Positions 35,402 to 45,265 of a stretch of 64,000 nt of DNA are shown here, in pieces; the stretch's first letter is position 1; every line of letters begins with the position of its first letter. The stretch is from Chelonoidis abingdonii (lineage: Eukaryota; Chordata; Testudines; Testudinidae): assembly GCF_003597395.2 (NCBI RefSeq), contig NC_133773.1, positions 62,567,390 to 62,631,389 of the forward strand, given 5' to 3'. The translations under genes and the position numbers were made by a program. The notes under the pieces were generated by a model. It saw only the letters and a program-made list of their open reading frames with translations. It ran no database searches and had not been told where the DNA came from.

Positions 35402-35879
35402 TGTCTTGTGGGACCCCTGCCAGGAGTGCCCTCCTGCAGCACAGCATGTGCCCTGCCTCAGTTTTTGCATTCAGAGTCCCCAGAAATTGTTGAAACTGTC
35501 TTCCTGAGTTTCATTTGTTATGAGTCACATGCACCTAAACCATAATAACACAAGTCCTAATGATCTATCAGCAACCAGCCCCAGCATCTCTCACCATGCT
35601 CCAACCTTCTCTGAACTTCTGGTGTCAGCTCTGTCCTGCTCTCAGCCTTCAGTCCTTTCTCACCTTCTCTGGCCTTGGGTCTCTGGCAGGAAAGGCAGAC
35701 TCCTGACCCTCAGGCAGCTCTCACCTGCTCCCTTTCTGACCTGACTCCTTCAGACTGCTCCTCACAGGGTCTCCTCTCTCTCACATTCTTCCTGATCCTT
35801 TATAGTCCCAGTTGCTTCTCCATCCTTCTGTTTTGGTACAGTGGAGCTGGTCCTACTTCATTTACAGGGGCCTGTGACA
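35402..35879 (-). mobile_element. Solo LTR (478 bp), minus strand
   Basis: On the minus strand it begins TGTCACAGGCCCC and ends CCCACAAGACA, the TG...CA ends of an LTR. A perfect 5-bp duplication, GGTGC, flanks it (35397-35401 and 35880-35884). A TATA-like 'actataaagg' lies about 75 bp in. No internal retroelement sequence remains, so it is a recombination product. The plus-strand ORFs here are incidental. Confidence 0.85.
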
Positions 35880-36395
35880 GGTGCTAGTTGTGACTGTTTT
35901 TTCCCCAAGTAAAGTAGATACTGGATGGAGACCACACACTCCTTTCATTCAGGACACCAACTGCCATTGGCTGATAACAGCTTTTAAACTCCACTACTAA
36001 CCTGGGCAGGGCTAGCGGTAAAAGTGAAAGATTCCATGTCTCATTACCATTGCCCCAAGAGAGTACTCATTAAAAAATAATAGTGTGCTGGTCTACACGT
36101 GAAATCTCAAAATGTGTTACATGGGTGAACTGGTCTTCTCACGCAGTTCTTGTTACTGTGGTGAATTTACAGCTCATATAGGGTTTCATACACGAGGTAT
36201 GCCAAATATCCATTGAAATAAAAAACAATCTCCATAAAGGAGCAATTTCCATCTGGTGTTGCTGCCTGGCAGATAGTTATTGGCTGAACAAAGGCTAGAG
36301 GAGAAAACCCTGAACCTAGTCTGAAAACGTTAGTGGCTGGCACTGTAACTCAGCTCTTTCTTCAGGCAATGCCCGAAGCTGCGCTGTCTTCCAAA

Positions 36396-36730
36396 CAGGG
36401 CTGCCCGGGGGGGGGGAGGGGGGCAGGGACGGGGCAAGCGGGGAAATTTGCCCCGGGTCCCCATGAGAGTTTTTTGGGCCCCCTAGACCGGGGTCCTTCA
36501 CTCGCTCCAGGGTCCCTGGAAAACTCTTGTGGGGCCTTCCACCCGGGTCTTTGGCGGCAATTCTGCAGCAGGGGTCCTTCTGCTCTGGGACCCGCCGCCG
36601 AAGTGCCCCGAAGACCCACAGCGGGCGGTTCTTCCACTCCAGGACCTGCCACTGAAGTGCCGGGTCTTCGGCGGCAGGGGCCCCCCAACGCTGAAGACCC
36701 CAGGCTCCCTGAATCCTCTGGGCAGCCCTG
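36396..36730. mobile_element. GC-rich hAT-type MITE (335 bp)
   Basis: It begins CAGGGCTGCCC and ends GGGCAGCCCTG, an exact 11-bp terminal inverted repeat. CTTCCAAA flanks both sides (36388-36395 and 36731-36738), a perfect 8-bp duplication. Long G-runs at 36405-36440 could form a quadruplex. Overlapping ORFs of up to 147 aa on both strands come from high GC content, not genes. Confidence 0.95.
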
Positions 36731-36939
36731 CTTCCAAACATCTTGGGGTCCGAGCCTTTGGATCCAGTCAGTATGACTAAGGTGGCAGAGAGAGATTTGA
36801 TCTTAAGGCAAGCCTCTGCCTTCTTATTTTCATTGCCCAGATGTGTATGCCAAAGGTGCAGGTACAGTGGTCGCTCTCTTCAAACATATTGTTTGGAGTG
36901 TGAGGAAAATGTGCACCAGTACATTAAATGGACCCAAAG

Positions 36940-39660
36940 GAGGTCAATTACTCTAGGAAGTCTGCCATCATCTACAGAGAGCTGGAGAAATCTGACACTG
37001 ACATGGCCATTCTCTCTGAAACCAGGCTAGCTGACAGAGGTTCTCTATACAAGACGAATTGCACCTTTTTTTTTTTGGAGTAAAAAAAAGAAACCAGACC
37101 AGTGTCAACATAGGGTGGCTTTTGCAGTTAAACTCATTAGCATCAAAGGTCAAATTTCCTATTGCAACATCAGCATGTATTTATATCGCTAAGAATATCT
37201 ACTACAGATGGCATTGCCAGTATCATCAGTATAGATGCTCCAACCCATTCCTGCATTTCTGAAGAGGAGGATTTGTTCTATCAGCCACTCTCTAACATCA
37301 TCAGTAAGCCACCATCAGGAAAGCGACTGTCTGCTGGGAAACTCCAGCGCTAGAGTTGGCTCAGATCATGAGGTGTGGCCATTGTGCATTGGCCATCATG
37401 GAGTGGGGAAGAATGAATGACAATGGGCAACAACTACTGGAGCTCTGCACCCACCGAGGACTGTGCATTAGCAACACCTACTTTGGAAGTTCTCATGGAG
37501 ACACCTTGGCTCTGGACACTGGCACAAACTGGATTTAATTGGCACCCACAGAAAACACCTACAAGATGTTCTCCATACTTGTAGTTTTCACAGTGCAGAC
37601 TGTGACATAGACCACATGCTGTTATGCTGCAAAATCAGGTTTTCACTACAGAAATTCCATTGTAACAAACAAACCTCTTGCCTATGCATTAACATCAACA
37701 ACACAAAAGACCAAGGAAGATGTTGTTAATTCAGTATGACTATCAGAGAAACTGTCATTGATTGCACTTTCCCTGAACGCTGATGCAGCATGGAACACAC
37801 TCTCACAATGAGTGTCTATACAACTTCAGCCATTCCTTTTGGTAAAAGAATTGTACAAGCAGATGTAATACTAGGAGGAACATTATCACAAACGTGATTC
37901 ATGTAAAATCACTATTTCGGAAGTGGTGCTAAATGTAATCCTCAGGCTTCTGAATATCAAAGAACTTGATATACTGCCATCTAGAAATGAGCTTGAGAAG
38001 GAAGTCACCTCTCTAGCATCAGGAAAGGCAATAGCAAAAGATGGAATTCTAGTAGAAGAAACAAGGACAGGCTTTGCTTAAATATCTGCACAATGTCTTG
38101 CTTGGAGAGAAGGAGGGGTACTGCAAGATATGAAGAATACCATTATAATACTGTATAAAAGTAAAGAAGATAGGTGTGACTGCAACAGCTACAGATGAAT
38201 CTCTCTCCTTAGTGTTGCTGGCAAGGCATTAGCATGGGTCATTCTCAATAAGACTGCAAGTTCTTACTGAACGTATATATCCAGAAAGTCAGTGTGGCTT
38301 CTGTGCCAGTAAATCAGCTGTCGACATGGTCTTCACATTAAAGGAACTGCAAGAAAAGTCTCAAGAACAAAGAGAACCTCTCTATATAACCTTTATAAAA
38401 AAAAAAAAAAGCTGACCAGGTGAAAAAGAAGAACTTTTTCACCTGATCAGCTGAAAGGGCCTCTTTCAGTTGCTAGGGAGAATTTGGCTTCCCCCAATGC
38501 TTCTTAGTTTCATTCCATCCTTTCATGATAGCATGAAGGCTACAGTGTAGGTGATTAATCTGATAACTTTGAAATCTCCAGCAATGTCAAATAAGGAGGT
38601 GTTTTGGCACCAATATTCTCTTTTGGGTATATTTTTTTTCTCCGCTGATTTGGTCATGATTTCTCATCTAGAACAAATGCAAAATCAGATGGGTAAACTC
38701 TTCAATAGTTCATGTCTAAGAGCAAATAGCAAGGTTAAACTTCTTTTTGCTGACAACACTGTGCTTGTCACACATAGTGAAGAGGAATTCCAGAAACTTT
38801 GTAATATCTTTGTGTTAGCTTGTGATGAACTTTGAACTTTGAACTGTCTGTCTCAGACAAGGTGTGTTGTCTGCAGAAGTTTTAGTAACTGACATTATGC
38901 TAGAAGTTGTGCAGAAGTTCTGCTATTTAGGATCAACTATTTTGAATGACCTATCTTTATATGACAAGCTTAATTCTCACATCAGAAAGGCAGCTACCAC
39001 ATTGATGAAGCTGACCAAGTGCATGTAGGATATCAGAAAGCTAACATTGAATCCCAAGATACAGGATCCCAGATGTGTCCTGAGCATGCTGCTGTATGGT
39101 GGAGAGACCTAGGCCACCTATAGGAGGCATGAGAGAAGGTTAAACACTTTCCTTACCTGCTGTCTTCATATTTAAAATATAGTGAAGTTGGAAATCAAAG
39201 TTTCTGAGATTTGAAGTACTTGATTAAGCCTGGCAGTTTTGTTTTTTCACTAATCTGTGTTTAAAAAGTCTTGGCTGGCTGAGTCATCTGTAGCAGATAC
39301 ATGATGGATACATGTATGGAGAAGTATGGTGCTTCAAGGCCACTGGGATGACCTAAGCTCGGGTTCACGGATGTTCATAAAAGGGATCTGAAAACTTTTA
39401 GCATCTGCATTGCAAGCTCAGAAGAGGCAGCTAGCAACCAGCTACAGTGGTGGACTGTGCTTCACCAGGATGCAAAGAGGTGGTTGAGAGAGAGAGAATG
39501 GAAAGAAGAGAGCACAGTGGACCTCAAGTGCTGGTTGTGTGTCAGTTTCATCTTCTGGTGGTGGGCTTGTGCCTACACCATCAGTGGTAAGGACTGCCAC
39601 CTGAAAACTGGACTTTTTAGCCACTTGCAGTGCTGCAGGATGACACATAGTAACTGAGCT
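36940..39660 (+). pseudogene. Degenerate APE-RT LINE ORF (RTE-like)
   Basis: Many frames are broken, but the domain order is readable. The endonuclease start has IYRELEKSDTDMAILSETRL (near 36970-37030). Then come VGSDHEVWP, DNGQQLLELCTHRGLCISNT (37419-37478) and FHSADCDIDHMLL (near 37590-37625). Reverse-transcriptase blocks follow: PESQCGFCASKSAVDMVFTL (near 38280-38340), LLFADNTVLVTHSEEEF (near 38743-38795) and FCYLGSTI with ILMLLYGGET-like residues (to about 39110). A Cys/His knuckle closes it (near 39590-39640). Such LINEs copy their RNA into nicked chromosomal DNA. I place it near RTE-type elements by the endonuclease and C-terminal finger; the clade is not certain. It is not functional. 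Confidence 0.78.
38410..38452. repeat. Hairpin inside LINE relic
   Basis: Arms AGCTGACCAGGTGAAAAAG (38410-38428) and CTTTTTCACCTGATCAGCT (38434-38452) pair with one mismatch around a 5-nt loop, just after an A-run of 14. It interrupts the reverse-transcriptase similarity. Confidence 0.75.
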
Positions 39661-39999
39661 GTTTTAGCACTAATGCTATTGTCTTCCAAGACGTGCTTGC
39701 TGTCTGATGTGAGAGGGGCAGGTCGGCTTAGCTCTGTTACCAGAGCCAATGGGTTGGCAGATGGGCACATACGTGAAAGAAACCAGACACAGGGGAGTCT
39801 GGCCTCTTGGAAACCAGCCATTAGTCACATAAGTGCACCTATAAAATATCTGGGACCAGCCAGTTCACCTGAAAACCCAGCATGTTGAAGGGCCTGGACC
39901 AGGAGCAGAGGCCTACAACTGTCAGCAAGGAAAGACTGGGGCTGTGTACTGGTAAGAGTTTAGGATCTTCAAGAGACCCAACCACACCCAAAAAAGAAG

Positions 40000-40195
40000 A
40001 ATGATTTTATGGATTAAGGAACAGGCTTGAGCATCAGGGGACTTGAATGATCTGTTGTGTGACCTTGGGCAAGTCACTTCTGTTTCACCATCTGTAAAAT
40101 AGGACTAATGTAAAGCAATTTACTTTGTAAAGTGCTTTGAGATTTTCTGATGAAAAGTGCTATATAAGAGCTAAGTATTTATTATTATTATTCCT
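40000..40195 (+). repeat. MIR/CORE-type SINE with L2-like tail
   Basis: 'TGTGTGACCTTGGGCAAGTC' followed by 'tttcaccatctgtaaaatagg', then 'gtaaagtgctttgagatttt' and 'agtgctatataagagctaag' with an (ATT)n end. The order and wording are those of a MIR-like SINE; the tRNA head is missing or decayed. Confidence 0.75.
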
Positions 40196-41586
40196 GGTTC
40201 TGGCACAAATTTCTTGTCTAAACCATAGTTACCCAAACTGTGAAATGTGGATAATGATACCAACTTCCCTCACTGAGTAGGTGTAAAGCCAACTCCATTG
40301 ATAAGTATCCTAAGATGGAGAGGGCTATGAGTTCCACAGTAAATGATATAGTAGCAGCAGCAGCAGCAGCATCCTGGAGCTTCTTGAAAAGCCTGATGTG
40401 ACTGAAAATTCAGTTAGACAGCAGGGAAAACAGCTGGGATGAGGAGCTATCTTTTATGAATGGCGTCAGGATCAAACGATTCACTGTGAATAATTTATCT
40501 GACCTTTTTCTTCAAATCTATTTTGTAAACTTACTTGTAAATATTATCTTCCATTGTGACTAGCTCTAGAGTTGATTTCAGTAGGATTTGGTGATGATTC
40601 AACAACTTTTACCCATCTAAATACTAGCTGTGATGTTATTCTGTACACACTCACTCCATCTTAATGATTCCTTTGTGAAGTGTGTGTGTGTGTGTGTGTG
40701 TGGTTGAAAAATATGTTTAACATGGTCTGCTGCTCTCACAAGGACCTTGAGTTGTTTGGCAGCCATTGTGCACCAGAAAGTTAAGATCTCCCACAAACAT
40801 AAGCGTTGGTTGTGGAAGTGCAGCTCCTTTTGAAGAGTGGGTGATCATTAAACTTTGCTTTTTTTCTCTAGATCATCTTTTAATCACCACTGAATGACCT
40901 TATGCATTGCAGAGTAACACTGATTTCAGACTTCTTTCTTAAAAGTCTGCACTCAGACCATATTTTCACTACTTGTACAGCAAATAGCTTTCTAATAACA
41001 TTATTTTAAGGGAAATCTAGTGCCTGTGAAAAATCTCCTTATTGACAATCCTGGAAAAAGGAAGATCTTTGTTTCTGGGACAAATACAGTCAAGGCAGCA
41101 GCAGGTCATGCTTCTTCATATTGCCCCACCAATATGTGTCTCACACATGGTCCAGAAAGGCCTCAAAATGTCCAATTGTAGTGAAGACTGGGTGAAACCC
41201 TTGCTCCGTTCCAGTTAATGGCAAACACCTATTGATTTCAATGGATCCAGGGTTGCATCCTTTGGGTCAGTTCAGTCTCATCTCTGCTGAGACTGTCTAC
41301 AAGACAGCTAATTCATAACAACTGTAATCTTTATAAATGCTGGCTCAGAACCACCAACTCTTTTCACATATATTACCAAAGACACATGTCAGATACTCAC
41401 TCTCCACCAGCATTGTTGTATTTCAGATAACTGAAAGATCCCACTCTGTATCCTAGTGACAATACAATGTACTATCTACTCCTCAGTGTCTGGTTGCTAC
41501 GTAGCTTATGTAGCTATTACCTTAATATAAATGAGTCACAGGTTTGCCTTGATTCACTTGCTTCTTGCAAAAAAAGCTATGCAGTA

Positions 41587-41781
41587 TTAAAATAGGGTAT
41601 TAATATTGGAATGTTTCATTTCAAGAACCACATAAGTTCCAGGCACCTGGTGATGACGACGACGACAAAGCAGCTGCTCTATCAATTCATCTGTTAACTC
41701 ACCAGATTTCACAAGATGAACTTGAACTTGGTCAGATCTTGGTGCTCTAGGAAGTGGTGCTGGTGGTTCAATAGAAGGCAC
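41587..41781 (-). other. Unexplained minus-strand ORF (64 aa)
   Basis: The translation PPAPLPRAPRSDQVQVHLVK and then SGELTDELIEQLLCRRRHHQ looks protein-like. A strong donor-like GTGAGT occurs within it, right after 'AAATCTG'. An in-frame stop lies a few codons upstream of the first candidate start, and I see no convincing acceptor. It may be a decayed exon or a chance ORF; I do not recognise the protein. Confidence 0.2.
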
Positions 41782-42455
41782 TTTCCCCTTTTGGAGTCAT
41801 GTTGAACCAAATGACTCAACACAGTATTGCAGGGGCACTGACTGACTGACTTTTGGATGAGTTCTCAAACCAAGATCCAGACCACTTGGGGTTATTAAGG
41901 ATCCCATGGCCCTTTTTTTGAAAGGATTATATGCTAATTTTGGTAATTTCATGAAGTTTTTTTCTACCTAAATTCCCCTGCAGGTTGAAATGGCAGACAG
42001 CGGGAGTGGTGCTAATCTCCAGCAGGCACTGTGAACATCACCCCTCCGAACTACCCAACTCCAGTTGTCAGCAGTCAGAAATGGTAGTTCCCCAGGTCCA
42101 TAAGCCTGCCTTAGCAGCTGGCAGGAGCAGCAATACACCCACAGGCCCAATCCAGAAACAGAGAAATTGGTAAGTAGATGCCTTTGCTGTACTGAAGGGA
42201 GAAGGAGCAGGGGATGAATTAGACACCATGGGCCTGATTTTTTTTATGTTAATTGCATATTCAATAACCATAATTGTCATAGCTGCAAAGTGTCACTCAT
42301 ATGGAGAGACAGTCTCTGCCCTCACTCTCCTTTCTGACAGCTGAAATACCATGCATCAGCAAGGCTGCAGGGCAGAAATAGGACTTCCTCTTCAGGTTCT
42401 CCTCCTCCTCATCAGCTACTAGATGCTACTTGCAGAGCTTCTGAGTGGATAGACA

Positions 42456-42704
42456 CAGGGGCGGCTTCAGGCACCAGCGCAGCAAGCGCATGCCTGGGGC
42501 AGCAAGCCGTGGGAGGCACCCTGCCGGTCACTGTGAGGGCAGCAGTCAGGCTGCCTTCGGCGGCTTGCCTATGGGAGGTCTGCAGGTCCCACATATTCGG
42601 CGGTGGGTACACCGAATCTGCGGGACCGGCGGACCTCCCACAGGCAAGCCGCCAAAGGCAGCCTGACTGCCGTGCTTGTGGTGGCAAAAAAGCTAGAGCC
42701 CCTG
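42456..42704. mobile_element. hAT-like MITE with long hairpin
   Basis: It starts CAGGGGCGGCTTCAGGCACC and ends CTAGAGCCCCTG, consistent with hAT-type inverted ends. The flanking 8-mers are not equal (GATAGACA and GTAGATAA), so the duplication is eroded. Between 42542 and 42670 the sequence folds back on itself: GCAGTCAGGCTGCCTTCGGC pairs with the reverse complement at 42650-42670, and the pairing continues inward with few mismatches. Confidence 0.7.
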
Positions 42705-42712
42705 GTAGATAA

Positions 42713-44379
42713 GCCATTCTCCTCCATTCTCTTCCCTTTTTCACAGCTTCCTTGTTCACACTGTGCCTCTCAGTGCAGCATAGTGGTGCAAAAAGTGGGA
42801 TAGATGACTAGCACTAATGCTTCCTTGCCCTGAGACGCAACATATCACAAAGCGGCAGTCAGGATGTGAGTCATGCAGGAGCAGAGGGCTTACAAAGAAA
42901 TTCAGGGAAAGAAAGGACTCAGGGAAGGGGGAGGAGGAGATTGGATCACTGAGGGAAAGAAGCCAGTGGATAAAAAGCAAATGCATAGAAAGGGACAGGT
43001 GGCAGGCAGGGAAAGGGACAGGAATAAGGACAAAGATTGAGAATAAGATGAGGAAAAGAGAGAGAGAAACCACTGTAGGCTAAATAGGGATGGCTAGTCT
43101 TGTAACTAATGCACAGGACTGAGAGTCAGGACTCCTGGATTCCTTTCCCAGCTATGCCACTGACTCAGTGTATGAGCTAGAATCTCCTCATGCCTCAGTT
43201 TCCTTTCTGTAATGGAAGGTAATAATATTGGCCTACTTCCCAGCATCTTAAGTATTAGTCTTCATTTATTACTACTAGAAAGAGGGAGATAGGTGGAAGC
43301 AGAGAATTTTATCATTCAGCACACTGCCTTCTCACTTCTCCCTAGATCTCTATTAAAATGCCAGTGTTCATCCCAGCTACCTGTGCTGGGCACTGGGTTA
43401 AGAAGTTAGACCTTAATGCGGGGCCTGAGTGCTGCATAGAGGCTACTGCATTGAAACGAATAGTTCCCTAAGTGCCTTCTTCACAAATGAAGAAAATACA
43501 TTTGCTGGACATTGTACCTGGTCAAATCTGACAGAACTTGGTTTCCATTCTCTCTTCACCAAAAGGGTTCTAGTTTAATTACAGCATCTGAAGGGATTGT
43601 GGCATTTTCCTCATCATGTCCCCATTTCTGTTTGCTATTGCATTGGCACTCTTGTTAGTGGCACTTAAGACTGACCTAGACATAGGACACAAAAGAGGTC
43701 TGCTGCATGCAGTCACGGTTTTATTGCTGTTCTAGCACCTTCAACAATCTGCTGCAAGAGCTTAGGCTGACTTTGCATTTTTTCGCCTTGATCTCTGGCT
43801 TTAAAGATAATTAAGATAATTCAGAGTTCACACCCATCTCCCTGAGGGATTTGTTTAAAATACATGTAATGCGAGTTTTAAGGCTTTCTTTTGACTGGAA
43901 ATATTTGGAAATGTTCCTCTCCACTGGTTTTAAAAGGTGTCATTTTTTTTTTATGAATGGTGAGATGTTGATTAATAAAATTCCGAAAGCATTAACTAAA
44001 CTGCATAAACTCCAACATTTTATTATTATGATTTGTGAAAATAAATGTAATAAAAAAAATTCCCAGCAGCTCTGTTAAATTGTATCCTTAGCTGTCTCCC
44101 TCCTGATAGAGTTACCAGATGTATTATAATGTTAGACACAGGGCCATTTGCTATTTTCTCTTGGGGAAAGCAGGAGCTTTGGCTCCGACTCATGATCCTT
44201 CAGCTTGTGAATCTATATCTCAGATACTTCATACACTAGCCTTCACTTTGTGAGGGGGAAGGGCTATTTGCAGTCTCCATGCTCTAAAATATCTAAAAGG
44301 GTCCCAGATTATCTTGCTGGTGCCTTCCCTTTTGTCCAGCGCTCCTGATCCAACTAGAGAAGAGTTAACAAGAGGGTGA
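42713..44379. other. Spacer with one SINE
   Basis: 43085-43275 is a SINE of the MIR/CORE type ('ctaatgcacaggactgagag', 'ggactcctggattcctttcc', 'tcatgcctcagtttcctttc'). The remainder is unassigned. The purine-rich ORF at 42817-43083 is low-complexity and unsupported. Confidence 0.5.
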
Positions 44380-44381
44380 TA

Positions 44382-45265
44382 CAGTACAGACTCGTTTACG
44401 CATGAATCTGCTTAACACGCGGTAGCGTCATGCCTCCCCGTGCTACCTATTTAACATGTGAAACTTGTTAACACATGGTACAGGAACTCGTTATGTAGCA
44501 CTACAAATTTGCTCACTAACTCACTGACATAGAAATTGACAGGAAGTGCAGAGCAGAAATGTGTTGTACGTCTTTACTGCTGATGGGGAGGAAGGGGCAG
44601 CAATGTTAAAGTGCTGCCGTAGCAGCGCCTCAAGGATGGTCCTTTGTCGTGGCAGTGCTGGGCCACTGATGGGGGTGGCAGGGGAAGGGGGGGGTGGCAG
44701 CAACGTTAAAGTGCTGCCACGGCAAAGGTCCTTGCCCCTTTTACCCCCCCCGGGCGCTGATGGGCAGCGGGAGGGCAAAGAGAGCAGCTGCTCTGGGGCC
44801 GATGATTAAAAGGGTCTGGGGCTCTGGACCACTATCACAACAGCAGCCTCCGGAGCCCCAGGCCCTTTAAATCTCCATGGGAACCCTGGGCGGTGCAGAC
44901 CAGGTGGCCTGGAAGGGCTGGCTGTCGGATGCTGACCCCTAGCCCCTCCCCTTCCGGGGGCCAGAGCCACCCCCACCCCGTACTGGTAAATGTCCTGAGT
45001 TAATTTCACCCCTGTGTAGTAATAACAATGTTTTAATTAGATTACACATTTGAATTTATATTCTTGCAATGCACCGTTAACAGATAGGCCTGCAGTATTT
45101 GGGACGCTGTGAATACGTATGTAATCCTAGATAATTATATATGTGTGTGCGTGTATATATAGATATCTTAAGATATTTCAGCACGGCCCTCTTAACCCAT
45201 AGTCCATTAACACGTGGTCATGATGCCTTGACTCCCGACATCCGCGTGCATACGGGTCTGTACTA
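44382..45265. mobile_element. pogo/Tigger-like MITE
   Basis: The left end CAGTACAGACTCGTTTACGC follows a TA (44380-44381). The right end, inverted, reads TAGTACAGACCCGTATGCAC. The 5' CAGT-type end after a TA target fits the Tc1/mariner-pogo group; the right TA is eroded. No transposase is present. The middle holds a GC-rich tandem repeat (44579-44810). Confidence 0.6.
44579..44810. repeat. GC-rich minisatellite, about 2.5 units
   Basis: Units begin at 44579, 44665 and 44756 with RCTGATGGG. The first two are 86 and 91 bp and share 'gttaaagtgctgcc' flanked by 'ggcagcaa'. The third is partial. Runs of C and G interrupt the second unit. Confidence 0.65.

Larger units (their letters stand above)
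39661..42447. other. Spacer with microsatellites and repeat pieces
   Basis: No host gene established. (AGC)n lies at 40350-40371 and (GT)n at 40679-40703. An old palindromic repeat piece lies near 41190-41275 ('ctattgatttcaatgg'). A minus-strand ORF at 41587-41781 is listed separately. Confidence 0.45.

Noticed and set aside
36316..36776. ORFs up to 147 aa on both strands
   Set aside because: They coincide with the GC-rich MITE 36396-36730 and extend beyond its ends; composition artefact.
40350..40703. Simple repeats (AGC)n and (GT)n as a possible direct-repeat array
   Set aside because: They are ordinary microsatellites without spacers.
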